From NCBI GenBank assembly GCA_035403465.1, contig DAONFG010000018.1, positions 1 to 61,581 of the forward strand: a stretch of 61,581 bases of DNA. Direction: 5' to 3'. Every line of letters begins with the position of its first letter. Position 1 is the first letter of the stretch. Under the pieces are notes generated by a model. That model saw only the letters and a list, made by a program, of their open reading frames with translations. It did not search any database and was not told where the DNA came from. Position numbers and translations under genes: made by a program. This document shows, piece by piece, positions 8,415-16,675 of the stretch. The stretch is from JAAYBQ01 sp035403465 (GTDB lineage: Bacteria; Spirochaetota; UBA4802; UBA5550).

Positions 8415-9135
8415 GATTTTTACCATCGCGTGTTATGATGTCGTTGATTATTATACCTGCCAGTGTGAGCCCGAATATTCCGGGCATAAACGATATGCTC
8501 CCCTGTGTGCGCCTGCCGTTTCCTGTTTCAGGTTCTTCGACCCTGTTAAGGTTTTCAGTTGAATAGACGCAACGTACACCACGTTCTATCCCCAGGTCTT
8601 TAAGATTTCTTCGTATAACGCGCGCAAGGGGGCAGTGTGATGTTTTCGATATGTCGGCGGTTTTCACCTGTGACGGGTCAAGCCTGCTCCCGGCGCCCAT
8701 TGATGACACAAAAGGTATGGCGCGCCTGTGGAGTTCTGCAATTAGTGCGGTCTTTGCAGCAATCTCGTCAATGGCATCAATCGCGTAGAAGTTATTTGCC
8801 CCATCCGGTATTATCGACGGGATGTTTTCAGGTGTAAGGTGTTCAGTAATTTTTATAATTTCAAGTTCAGGGTTGATCTGCATGTATCTTTCATCTGCCA
8901 CATCTGTCTTGAGCCGTCCCATACAGGGCTGCAATGCAAGTAACTGCCTGTTTATGTTTGACGGTGTAAATACGTCAAAGTCGTCGATTAAAAGTCTGCC
9001 GACACCCGCCCGCACAATTGCCTCTGCAGCATACCCTCCGACCCCGCCCAGTCCGAACACTGCGACCGTGGACTCTTTGAGTCTAAGAAGTCTTTCGTCA
9101 CCAATGAGTATCCTGCTGCGCGAGAGGTCCATCAT
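8407..9135 (-). CDS. tcdA: tRNA t6A37 cyclase TcdA (CsdL; ThiF/E1-like)
   Basis: This 242-residue member of the E1-like ThiF/MoeB superfamily uses ATP to convert N6-threonylcarbamoyladenosine at position 37 to its cyclic form. It shows the nucleotide loop VFGLGGVGGYAAE, the DDFDVFTPSNINRQ motif and the family segment SSMGAGSRLDP. Its place among tRNA wobble genes and its length favour TcdA over MoeB or ThiF. Its start overlaps the stop of tatD by ATGA. An alternative ATG lies one codon later. Confidence 0.9.
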   Translation of the reverse strand: MMDLSRSRILIGDERLLRLKESTVAVFGLGGVGGYAAEAIVRAGVGRLLIDDFDVFTPSNINRQLLALQPCMGRLKTDVADERYMQINPELEIIKITEHLTPENIPSIIPDGANNFYAIDAIDEIAAKTALIAELHRRAIPFVSSMGAGSRLDPSQVKTADISKTSHCPLARVIRRNLKDLGIERGVRCVYSTENLNRVEEPETGNGRRTQGSISFMPGIFGLTLAGIIINDIITRDGKNHG

Positions 9136-9899
9136 AAATTTAAACCGAATATTCGTGATGCGTTGAGCGTTGTGCTTTCGGCGATTTTTTCTTCGCTTAT
9201 GCCGAGTATCTCCGAGGCCGCGGCAAGGAACAGCAGTATGTTGTGCGGCATGTTCGGCTTTTCTGTTCCGGCAGGCGGGATGTCCGGGCTGTCAGTCTCA
9301 AGCATGAAATGTTCGGGATAGATTTTTTTCAGAACATCGCTTCTTTTTTTACTGTTGCGGTAGGTCAGCGTTCCGCCCATTGAAAATGAAAGTCCCTTCT
9401 GTATGAGCGCTTCGGCGATTTCGACGCTCCCCGAGAATGCATGCACTATGCCGCCGCGCTTCGGAACGCCGATACTGTTTATGCACTCGACCAGCTCATT
9501 GAACGCGCCGCGGCAGTGGATGATTACGGGAAGGTTGCAGTCCACTGCGAACCGGAGCTGTTTTGCAAATACCCTGTACTGCAGGTCGAACGGGGGAGAA
9601 GTTATCTTTTTATCAAGACCGATCTCACCCACTGCGATCATTCCCTTTTTTGTTTCGGAATGCAGGAGCTCCATCACTGACAGGTCCTTTTCGGTTACAT
9701 ACCACGGGTGGACTCCCGCACTGTATTCAACCTGTTCAAAACGCTTTGACAGGGAGCGTGATATGTTCCACTCGTCTGATGTTACCGATGATGTTATGAG
9801 TTTGGCAATGCCTGCAGCGGCAGCCTGTTCAATCACCGCCTCGATGTTCTGCAGGAGTTCGGGGCTCTCAAGATGGCAGTGGCAGTCAACGAGTTTCAT
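9132..9899 (-). CDS. tatD: TatD-family metal-dependent hydrolase
   Basis: This is a 255-residue TIM-barrel hydrolase of the TatD DNase family. Metal ligands are visible: DCHCHLE at the N-terminus, GEIGLD, PVIIHCRG, VHAFSG and LETDSPDIPP. TatD proteins have 3'-5' exonuclease activity on DNA or RNA and have been linked to DNA repair and RNA quality control. The exact substrate of this paralogue group cannot be told. It lies between yjbQ (three-base gap) and tcdA (four-base overlap). Confidence 0.9.
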   Translation of the reverse strand: MKLVDCHCHLESPELLQNIEAVIEQAAAAGIAKLITSSVTSDEWNISRSLSKRFEQVEYSAGVHPWYVTEKDLSVMELLHSETKKGMIAVGEIGLDKKITSPPFDLQYRVFAKQLRFAVDCNLPVIIHCRGAFNELVECINSIGVPKRGGIVHAFSGSVEIAEALIQKGLSFSMGGTLTYRNSKKRSDVLKKIYPEHFMLETDSPDIPPAGTEKPNMPHNILLFLAAASEILGISEEKIAESTTLNASRIFGLNL

Positions 9900-9902
9900 T
9901 AT

Positions 9903-10322
9903 TTATTCCCCGATAATCTTGACAAGGACCCTCTTGGGTCTGAGCCCGTCAAACTCGCCGTAGAAGATCTGCTCCCATGGACCGAAGTCAAGCCTCCCCG
10001 CGGTGACCGCCACCACAACCTCGCGTCCCATGACGCTGCGTTTGATATGCGCATCGCCGTTGTCCTCGCCGGTATTATTATGCCTGTACGCGCTTACGGG
10101 ATCATGCGGAGCCAGCTTTTCAAGAAAATCGTCAAAGTCCTGCATGAGGCCCCGTTCGTTGTCATTGATAAACACGCTTGCAGTGATATGCATTGCATTC
10201 ACCAGGCAGAGCCCCTCTTTTATTCCGCTCTTCACAAGCTCCTCCTCAACGCGGCCGGTTATGTTTATGTATTCCCTGCGGGCTTTAGTGTTGAATGTAA
10301 AGTAGGTCGTGTGTGATTTCAT
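9903..10322 (-). CDS. yjbQ: YjbQ family (UPF0047) protein
   Basis: This is a 139-residue protein with the conserved UPF0047 blocks: LVNAMHITASVFINDNE, YRHNNTGEDNGDAHIKRS and RLDFGPWEQIFYGEFDG. The histidines and the GPWEQI segment form a probable metal or phosphate site. E. coli YjbQ has weak thiamine phosphate synthase activity, but the physiological role is unsettled. It is the first gene of the minus-strand cluster running to cmoB, so the cluster promoter should lie in the spacer at 10323-10436. Confidence 0.88.
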   Translation of the reverse strand: MKSHTTYFTFNTKARREYINITGRVEEELVKSGIKEGLCLVNAMHITASVFINDNERGLMQDFDDFLEKLAPHDPVSAYRHNNTGEDNGDAHIKRSVMGREVVVAVTAGRLDFGPWEQIFYGEFDGLRPKRVLVKIIGE

Positions 10323-10436
10323 TTTCTGCTCCGGAATATTTCTAACTTCAGAATTGCATACGAATTATAAAGTTTGATATAACCTCCTTTACTAAAGGCC
10401 GGCTCCTGCGCATCCATGCGCCCGCCACCACTAGTA

Positions 10437-10481
10437 CCTCCTTGTATGTCGGAGGTGGCCGACATACAAGGAGGATTTTTT
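10437..10481 (+). repeat. Perfect 16-bp inverted repeat followed by a T tract
   Basis: A left arm (10437-10452, beginning CCTCCTTGTA) and its exact complement (10459-10474) enclose the six-base loop AGGTGG. ATTTTTT follows on the plus strand. It has terminator form for plus-strand transcription, yet no plus-strand gene lies upstream. A shorter related palindrome (CCTTTACTAAAGG) lies at about 10386-10398. The spacer 10323-10581 therefore looks like a cluster of mobile palindromic repeats. Confidence 0.7.
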
Positions 10482-10551
10482 AATGGAACTGAAAGTTTAT
10501 CAGTTAGTCTTCTGTAACATAAATTCAAAAATCCCCTGTCGCTATCGCGAC

Positions 10552-10572
10552 ATCCCCTTTATTAAAGGGGAT
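10552..10572 (-). terminator. Palindrome downstream of glpC, probable terminator
   Basis: Ten-base arms (ATCCCCTTTA and its complement) around a single base form a perfect hairpin ten bases past the glpC stop. A second small hairpin (TCGCGATAGCGA) and AGGGGATTTTT follow on the minus strand, so the group could end the glp transcript. It resembles dispersed palindromic repeats as much as a dedicated terminator. Confidence 0.5.
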
Positions 10573-10581
10573 GATTCTGTT

Positions 10582-11784
10582 CTATTTCTCTTTCAGTGCC
10601 ATGGCTATTACGGTTACAGGGTGAAGCACCTTGTAGTTTGTATTCATCTCGATCTGCATTTTGCATGTTTCGCAGTCAGTTATAACAAATTCCGGGTCTG
10701 CACTGTGAATCATGTCGAAGAGCCTGCTCCCTACGGCCTGTGATATTTCATAGTTTTCGTTTTTGAATCCGTAAGTCCCTGCAATGCCGCAGCACTCGGA
10801 GTTCAGGACAACAAGGTCAAGCCCGGGAATCATTTTAAGGACATTAAGAGTGTGCATTACTCCGCCCATCCTTTCCAGGTGGCACGGGGAATGGTATGCA
10901 GCCCTGATGCCCAGGCGCTTCATTTTCGGCATGTTCCCGGAAAGGAACTCCTCACTGATAAAACGTGTCGCGTAGTCTGTTCTTTCGATAATCTTCGAGT
11001 TGTCAAGTTCAAGAAAGCTTGAATATTCGTACTTCAGCGCGAATGCGCAGCTTGAAGATGTGGCTACTATACGTTTTCCCTCTTCCGCGGACTGGAGCGA
11101 ATTAATATTGTAGGCGGCGTTTTTTTTGGCCTTCTCAAGGTAGCCGTTTGCAATTAAAGGAACGCCGCAGCATTTCTCTTTCATTATTTCAACGCCGTAA
11201 TTCATGGCGTTCATTACTTTGACAAAGTCTTTGCCCAGGGCATGGTTGTTGTAGTTAACAAAACATCCATGGAAATAGACCACGCGTTTTTCATAGTCTT
11301 TCTGTGTCGGGGCGATCTCCTTCCTGAACACGTTTTCAAAAGCTGAACTTTCATATGACGGGAATGTACGCCTGTAAGGTATGCGCAGCAGCAGGTACAT
11401 TAAGACGCGTACCGCCCTGAGTTTAAGGACAAAGTTTGTTATGAAACTCATGCGTGTGGCAATGCTCCCTACAAAGTCCGTGCGGCTCATGAACCAGTCG
11501 CGCGGCCTGAACCAGTTTATCTTCAGGTAGTTCCACTTGGCGTTCTGTATGATCTCGGCAATTTTTACATCTGACGGGCATGCAATCTCGCATCGTTTGC
11601 AGTTTGTGCAGTACTTGAGCGATGCGTCGACCAGTTCGGGGTTTTTGATCCTGAGGCGTTCGGAATCGGGCCCTGACTGCTTGGGTCCGGGGAATAGGTG
11701 AGTGGCCTGGGACACGGGGCAGTATATGGTGCAAACAGTGCACTTGATGCAATGGTCAAAGCTTATATTTTCAAGTTTAATCAT
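10582..11784 (-). CDS. glpC: Anaerobic glycerol-3-phosphate dehydrogenase subunit C
   Basis: This 400-residue iron-sulfur subunit connects the GlpAB dehydrogenase to the quinone pool. The start at 11784 (MIKLENISFD) overlaps the glpB stop by ATGA. The longest open frame would add 23 unlikely Arg-rich residues. Two [4Fe-4S] motifs are visible near the N-terminus, CIKCTVCTIYCPV and CTNCKRCEIACPS. Two CCG domains of the heterodisulfide-reductase type follow, around HGCFVNYNNH with KCCGVP and around HSPCHLERMGG with ECCGIAGTYG. It is the last gene of glpABC. Confidence 0.95.
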   Translation of the reverse strand: MIKLENISFDHCIKCTVCTIYCPVSQATHLFPGPKQSGPDSERLRIKNPELVDASLKYCTNCKRCEIACPSDVKIAEIIQNAKWNYLKINWFRPRDWFMSRTDFVGSIATRMSFITNFVLKLRAVRVLMYLLLRIPYRRTFPSYESSAFENVFRKEIAPTQKDYEKRVVYFHGCFVNYNNHALGKDFVKVMNAMNYGVEIMKEKCCGVPLIANGYLEKAKKNAAYNINSLQSAEEGKRIVATSSSCAFALKYEYSSFLELDNSKIIERTDYATRFISEEFLSGNMPKMKRLGIRAAYHSPCHLERMGGVMHTLNVLKMIPGLDLVVLNSECCGIAGTYGFKNENYEISQAVGSRLFDMIHSADPEFVITDCETCKMQIEMNTNYKVLHPVTVIAMALKEK

Positions 11785-13073
11785 TTTTTCAGTTCCCCGG
11801 TTATTTTTTCGGCGCATGCAAATCCCGATGAAATGGCGACCCCGCCTCCGCATCCTTCGCGTACAGGGTCGTAGCCTGAAAGTACTGCGCCTGCGCAGAA
11901 AACATTTTCTACGGTTCTGCCCCTGTCATTCACCGGGTTGAAATTTTTGTCAGTCTCAACTCCGTATGAAAGGAATGGATGGCTCTTAGCATCGAAGAAG
12001 AACCAGCTGTACCATTTACTCCTTTTGCCGTCCGCATTGACCTTGAAGTTGAATACAGGCTCCATTATTTTCTGCGAGTCAGATGTCAGTCCGCCGCTGA
12101 AAAAGCTTCCAGTTGCAAGTACATAGAACTTCGCGCTCACGGGTTCCCTGCCCGTATTCCTGGTGTTTATGTATTCAAGCATGCCTGAGTCCGAAGGCCC
12201 TGACTCCGCGCGTTCGCCTGCAATGAATTCTCCGCCGTGGCCTATGAAGGAATCCTTTAGCGCATGGTCTATGCGCAGGCCGAGTATTGAGGGGGGGAGC
12301 GTGGGTATCTCGTAAATGAATTTACCCGTCATCTCCTCGAGGCGTTTGCGTATGGCCCGGTAATTGTTTATTCCGAGGAAGGCCGGGAGCGAAACAGTTG
12401 TGGCGTCGCCGGCTGCCCTGCGTATCTCCTCGGCTATACGGGGAAGGTATTTTTCAGTCTCGAAGATTCTTGCAAGGTCTGTTGACCTGAATTCGTTCAG
12501 GTTCTTCTGCGTGTTCATGTACCAGGGGAGCGATACCTCTCCCAGCACGATCTCCCTGTCTGCGAAGATGCGGTTTTTCTTTAAATATGCCGCTGTCTGT
12601 TCCGGGTAGTAGTCGCGGAATCCCTTGAAGTTCATTACCGCGATCTTTTCCCTTGAATTTACAACTTCAAGTCCCCGGGGGCTGAAGACGCTCTCCTGCG
12701 AAAGGTACGCGGGCTTAAGCATGCCGAGTCCTGTTATGTGGAAGTGGTTCATGTCCGCGTTATGGTTCAGGGTAAGACCGGCACTGGATGTTTTATCAAT
12801 GAAGAAGTCCATGGACTTCTTTATCACAGGCAGCCCGGCCTTTGCGTAGGGATGGTCCATGCGCGTCCTGCATATTTTTTTCACCTGGTCAAAGGGTTTT
12901 TTCACAACCTCGCCATCTTCATCATAACCCGCAAGGTCTATGGATCCAGAGGAGAAATGGAGCGAGTTCATGCCGCCTGAAATTATGGCAGTACGGAGTC
13001 CTTTTTCGGCACACCTTATCCCGCAGGTAAGACCGGCGAGCCCGCCGCCTATGATCAAAACATCATATTTCAC
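11781..13073 (-). CDS. glpB: Anaerobic glycerol-3-phosphate dehydrogenase subunit B
   Basis: This is a 430-residue flavoprotein subunit. It starts with GTG at 13073, and the GTGA overlap with the glpA stop indicates coupling. The N-terminal FAD-binding Rossmann motif VLIIGGGLAGLTCG and the C-terminal VFCAGAVLSGYDP, followed by a Gly-rich segment, are typical of GlpB and related fumarate-reductase-like flavoproteins. It acts with GlpA to oxidise glycerol 3-phosphate to dihydroxyacetone phosphate. Confidence 0.93.
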   Translation of the reverse strand: MKYDVLIIGGGLAGLTCGIRCAEKGLRTAIISGGMNSLHFSSGSIDLAGYDEDGEVVKKPFDQVKKICRTRMDHPYAKAGLPVIKKSMDFFIDKTSSAGLTLNHNADMNHFHITGLGMLKPAYLSQESVFSPRGLEVVNSREKIAVMNFKGFRDYYPEQTAAYLKKNRIFADREIVLGEVSLPWYMNTQKNLNEFRSTDLARIFETEKYLPRIAEEIRRAAGDATTVSLPAFLGINNYRAIRKRLEEMTGKFIYEIPTLPPSILGLRIDHALKDSFIGHGGEFIAGERAESGPSDSGMLEYINTRNTGREPVSAKFYVLATGSFFSGGLTSDSQKIMEPVFNFKVNADGKRSKWYSWFFFDAKSHPFLSYGVETDKNFNPVNDRGRTVENVFCAGAVLSGYDPVREGCGGGVAISSGFACAEKITGELKK

Positions 13074-14710
13074 TTGTTGTCTGTCCTTTTCTTTTTAGTT
13101 TTAACCGGCCTTGCGATTCCAAAGAGCCCCTGGTATATCCAGTAGGTGAATTCCGACTCCCTGAGCCCGTCGCCCCAGAGTACCGGCCGTACACCCTTCC
13201 AGCGCTCTTCCAGGAAGTCGTGAAGGAGTTCGACCGATTCCTCGGGCGAAGCACCGCCGTACTCCTGCAGAAGGCCGGACCCCCTGTACGCGCAGAGTTC
13301 ACCCTGGCAGGGACCCATGCCTATGCGTGTGCGCCTGCGCAGGTCAACAAGGTCCTTTACGTTCAGGTTTTTTATGGCGTACTCAATTTCGCCCTCTGTT
13401 ACCATTTCGCATTCACAGATGAGCCTGTAGTTGCGTTTCTCTTTGGTCATTATACTCTGCAGGCGCTGGCCGTGCCTGTAGAATGTCGAGCCCACTACAG
13501 AGTCCGGTATGCCGCTGAATTCCTTAATACGTTTTTTGCGGCTGATCCCCTTTTCCGATCCCGGGAGAGGTACCTTGTGGGTTGTGCATTTCCTGTTAAC
13601 GCCGATTTTTCTGCATGCCAGGTCCGTCGCCTTTTCGGCCATGAGCCTGTAGGTCATGAGCTTGCCGCCGGCGATAGTGATAAGACCGTCAAGACCGTCG
13701 CGTTCACTATGGTCAATAAGCGCAATCCCGCGGCTTATGTTCCGGCCGGTGCTCTCTCCGGAAACCGCGATGAGCGGACGTACCCCGCAGTATGCACGCA
13801 GCGCCCTTGTCTTTGATACATTGGGTATGAGCTTCTCGCCGTCGGAGAGGAGCACCTCTATCTCTTCGTCGGTTACGTTGTTGTCATGAATTTTATCGTA
13901 CGGCACCTCCAGTGAGGTTGTGCCTATGAGTGAGACTGTGTCGCCCGGAACAATGATGTCTCCATCCGCAGGCGGCCTGCACCTGTTCACAACGACGCTG
14001 TTGATCCTGTAGTCTATTATCAGCATTGAGCCCTTTGACGGGAACATCGTCAGTTCAATGCCGGCAAGCGCACATATCTCCTGTCCCCAGACCCCTGAAG
14101 CGTTGATCACAAGCTGCCCGTATATGTCAAGCTGTTCGCCCTTGCTGTCGATGCAGCGTACACCTTCGACTTTTGTGCCTGAACGCAGGATTTCGGTAAC
14201 GCGCGTATGTGTAAGTATGATCGCGCCGCGTTCAGAGGCGTCGAGTGCGTTCGCCGATGTCAGCCTGAATGGATCTATTGTGCCGTCAGGTACATGGAGC
14301 GCTGAAAGTATGGCCGGGTTCAGGTTCGGTTCGATCTGCAGGGCCCTGCGCACAGGGATTTCCTTTGCCTGTATCCCCGCGAACCTGCACCCCTCGATGA
14401 GGTCCCTGTGGTACATGGGATCGTCTTCGGGCAGTGTAACGAAGAGCCCGCCAGTATCCTCAACGCAGTGGAGTGCTATTTTTTTAAGTATCCGGTTTTC
14501 CCTGATGCATTCACGTGCTGATTCAAGGTCCTTGACAGCGTAGCGCGCGCCGGAGTGGAGCAGGCCGTGGTTCCTTCCGGTGGTTCCGGATGCGAGGTCG
14601 TTTTTTTCGATCAGAACACAGCGGAGGTTGCGCATTGAAACGTCCCGGGTAATACCAGCACCCGTTGCACCGCCGCCGATTACAATTATGTCAGTTTCGA
14701 TTCTCCTCAT
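13070..14710 (-). CDS. glpA: Anaerobic glycerol-3-phosphate dehydrogenase subunit A
   Basis: This is the 546-residue catalytic flavoprotein. It opens with an FAD site (IIVIGGGATGAGITRD), followed by GTTGRNHGLLHSGARY, the substrate-site region of the GlpA/GlpD family. The C-terminal extension holds a Bfd-like [2Fe-2S] segment (CECEMVTEGEIEYA then GPCQGELCAYR) that separates anaerobic GlpA from aerobic GlpD. It is first in glpABC. No glpF, glpK or glpT is visible here, so substrate supply must be encoded elsewhere. The presence of GlpA suggests anaerobic respiration of glycerol 3-phosphate. Confidence 0.95.
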   Translation of the reverse strand: MRRIETDIIVIGGGATGAGITRDVSMRNLRCVLIEKNDLASGTTGRNHGLLHSGARYAVKDLESARECIRENRILKKIALHCVEDTGGLFVTLPEDDPMYHRDLIEGCRFAGIQAKEIPVRRALQIEPNLNPAILSALHVPDGTIDPFRLTSANALDASERGAIILTHTRVTEILRSGTKVEGVRCIDSKGEQLDIYGQLVINASGVWGQEICALAGIELTMFPSKGSMLIIDYRINSVVVNRCRPPADGDIIVPGDTVSLIGTTSLEVPYDKIHDNNVTDEEIEVLLSDGEKLIPNVSKTRALRAYCGVRPLIAVSGESTGRNISRGIALIDHSERDGLDGLITIAGGKLMTYRLMAEKATDLACRKIGVNRKCTTHKVPLPGSEKGISRKKRIKEFSGIPDSVVGSTFYRHGQRLQSIMTKEKRNYRLICECEMVTEGEIEYAIKNLNVKDLVDLRRRTRIGMGPCQGELCAYRGSGLLQEYGGASPEESVELLHDFLEERWKGVRPVLWGDGLRESEFTYWIYQGLFGIARPVKTKKKRTDNK

Positions 14711-14771
14711 TGAAATGCAGCACCCCGTTTATTTGCAGAAGTCTTTCAGTGAAGGTTACTGAAGAACTTAA

Positions 14772-14799
14772 ACTCTATAAATTAAACGGTAAGTGTCAA
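14772..14799 (-). promoter_or_regulatory. Possible promoter for glpABC
   Basis: On the minus strand TTGACA (14799-14794) and TAGAGT (14777-14772) are 16 bases apart, about 60 bases before the glpA ATG. The -35 is perfect and the -10 matches at four of six positions. Confidence 0.35.
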
Positions 14800-14897
14800 A
14801 TTAATTTCATGACAGCGGAAATTAAAATGGAGCAGTGCGGCGAGGTTCACGGGTATCTGTCTGATATTAAAAATATCACTCTTTCCGGATTGCCGGG

Positions 14898-14949
14898 AGA
14901 ATTACTGATTTCATTAAAGACAACTCAATGCCGGCATTCTCCAGCCCCC
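14898..14949 (+). repeat. Dispersed repeat, family C, copy 1
   Basis: About 52 bases here (GAATTACTGATTTCATTAAA, then a diverged middle ending in TCCAGCCCCC) match 22338-22393 with scattered differences, over most of their length and in the same orientation. Both copies are intergenic. The relation was found by direct reading. Confidence 0.55.
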
Positions 14950-15211
14950 TGTCCCCCGGATGGGGCACGTGTCCGGAATTATTCAAATGATAAATATTCT
15001 TTAAACCATTTCTAAACAGGTTCCCTGGTATTTAAAACATTTATTGGCAACCCGGTAATATAAAAAATCATTTATTTATTCTTGTTCCTTGAATCACTAA
15101 TTGTTTCCATTTACGTGCCCCCTTTGGGGGACAGGGAGAAATCAGCTATGTTGCTGGTTTCCCCAACAATCCGGAAAGAGCCGAATTTTCAAATTTTCTG
15201 CGGTTTGTGAA

Positions 15212-15277
15212 GGACGACTATAGGACGATTATAAGACGACTATAGGACGACTATAAGACGACTATAAGACGACTATA
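15212..15277 (+). repeat. Six tandem copies of an 11-bp unit
   Basis: The unit RGACGACTATA occurs six times head to tail with one internal C/T change in the second copy. It is intergenic, 287 bases before the TlpA-like gene. Eleven bases is close to one helical turn, so any protein bound to the unit would sit on one face of the DNA. Confidence 0.85.
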
Positions 15278-15563
15278 AGATGCAGGAGATTTTTAAGGGG
15301 TTGCACGCCTTACCCGCTTTTTAAATATAATATCCGTTCAGTAAGGAAAACCTTTCTGCAAAGCAGTGTTGTATGAAACGGGCTTCTGCAATTTACAATC
15401 AAATACCTTCCCGAACAGATGATACTCCTCACTTCCCGTGTCCTCTTCAATCTAACTGACAGGTTTTAATTTTCCTTGACTTTTCGTTATTCCTTTCATC
15501 AGGTTTACACTAATAACTCATTAAGTATCTGCCCGGAAATAATTTTTAACCCGAAGGTGTACA

Positions 15564-16058
15564 ATGAAACGCTTACATGTATTAAGGGTCCTTCCTGCTG
15601 TTATGCTCGTTCTGTTTTCTGTTGGTATAATACAGGCCGATACAACAGCTGAAAATTTCGCTGTTTACAATATTCAAGGTGAACGCTTTATATTTTATAA
15701 GATGCTTGACTCCATGCCTGCCGATTCAACACTGCTTGTCAATTTCACCTCTGTAAACTGCATTCCATGTAGAAAGGAACTCCCCGAACTTAAAAGTATT
15801 TCCGTATCGTCCGGCGGCAGCATATCGCTCATGTGCATATACGCCGAGACTGCAGATGTAGCAGGTCTCAGTGCCGAATCCCTTGGCGTGGCTGAAAACG
15901 CCTACATTGATCCCTTCGGCAATATACAGAAATTATATAATGTAAGGAAATATCCCGTGACATTTATTATAGATAAGCAGTACAAAATACTCGGCAGGTT
16001 CGAAGGTTACAATGAATCAAATATCAAAAAGATAAAACAGCTCTGCGGTGTAAAATAG
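15564..16058 (+). CDS. Exported TlpA/ResA-like thioredoxin-fold protein
   Basis: This is a 164-residue protein with an N-terminal signal or anchor segment (VLPAVMLVLFSVGIIQA). A thioredoxin fold follows with the active-site pair CIPC (residues 66-69) and the cis-proline loop YPVTFIID. It is probably a periplasmic disulfide reductant or exchanger of the TlpA/ResA/AhpC-TSA type. The gene ends 11 bases before the split DGR target, so it may act on exported proteins of that operon. This link is contextual only. Confidence 0.87.
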   Translation: MKRLHVLRVLPAVMLVLFSVGIIQADTTAENFAVYNIQGERFIFYKMLDSMPADSTLLVNFTSVNCIPCRKELPELKSISVSSGGSISLMCIYAETADVAGLSAESLGVAENAYIDPFGNIQKLYNVRKYPVTFIIDKQYKILGRFEGYNESNIKKIKQLCGVK

Positions 16059-16069
16059 GAGATTATATA

Positions 16070-16615
16070 ATGACAGGTAAAAAAAACGTTACCATACTAA
16101 AAATTTATAACGCAACTACCCTGCCCCTGCGGAACATAACTTTAATTCTTATCGCGGGATTAATTCTTTTTAGTTCTGCTGCGGTAATGGCCGGAAAAGA
16201 TGAAAATGCCCCGCAGAAGCAGAAAAAAATGTATATTAAAAACCTTGCAGGCGAGGGTGTAAAGAAGCAGCTCCTTGAACGTATAAGGGGAAAGATGCTC
16301 AGTACTATCATGGACATAAGCGGCGATGAGTACAACATACTTGATGACGATACTGTAATAGCAATGTATGACCAGGCTAAAAAGATCATGGTATCGGGCT
16401 GCGACGATGAAAGCTGCATTAGCCAGATAGCGGAAGGGATCAATGCCGACGTGATTATACACGGCGAGGTGAGTATTGACGGCGGGAATATCACCATATC
16501 CGTACAGCGCGTGGACAGGAACCGTAAGACCCTTGAAATGGGCATTACATCGAGGGTTAGCCAGACTTTTAAGGAAAGCCAGACAGACTGGTTTGCAGAG
16601 GAAGCCGCTAAATAG
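16070..16615 (+). CDS. N-terminal part of the DGR target: exported CsgG/TolB-like domain, ended by an in-frame TAG
   Basis: This 181-residue frame has an AGGAG site before its ATG. It carries a hydrophobic export segment (residues 21-40), then a domain resembling the CsgG/TolB N-terminal fold, with SGCDDESCISQIAEGI followed by a strand pair (ADVIIHGEVSIDGG). It stops at TAG (16613-16615). The same frame then continues without another stop to 18490. The downstream frame has no ribosome site of its own, so these are probably two parts of one original protein of about 806 residues. Either the TAG is a recent nonsense change or it is read through. TAG ends other genes in this window, so it is not globally reassigned. 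Confidence 0.75.
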   Translation: MTGKKNVTILKIYNATTLPLRNITLILIAGLILFSSAAVMAGKDENAPQKQKKMYIKNLAGEGVKKQLLERIRGKMLSTIMDISGDEYNILDDDTVIAMYDQAKKIMVSGCDDESCISQIAEGINADVIIHGEVSIDGGNITISVQRVDRNRKTLEMGITSRVSQTFKESQTDWFAEEAAK

Positions 16616-16675
16616 CTGATAAATCCGAAATACAAAATTGATATTTCAAAGGCTCCAACTGATTTTAATTCCAGT

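Larger units (their letters stand above)
14711..15563. other. Long intergenic region with repeats and no gene
   Basis: This 853-base divergent spacer holds the possible glpA promoter, one copy of a dispersed repeat (14898-14949), a short GCCCCCTTTGGGGG hairpin near 15116-15129 and an 11-base tandem repeat (15212-15277). No frame in it has convincing coding character. The TlpA-like gene's promoter is probably in the last 100 bases, where a TTGACT occurs without a well-placed -10. Confidence 0.55.

Noticed and set aside
10437..10481. Terminator of a plus-strand gene
   Set aside because: The shape is right but no plus-strand gene lies upstream, so it is listed as a palindromic repeat.
13220..13816. 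Plus-strand frame of 198 residues opposite glpA
   Set aside because: It is antisense to conserved GlpA sequence and has no recognisable domain.
16613..16615. TAG as pyrrolysine or genome-wide recoded amber
   Set aside because: TAG ends other genes here (28486-30069, 39306-39728, 55535-57553), and no pyrrolysine machinery is in the window.
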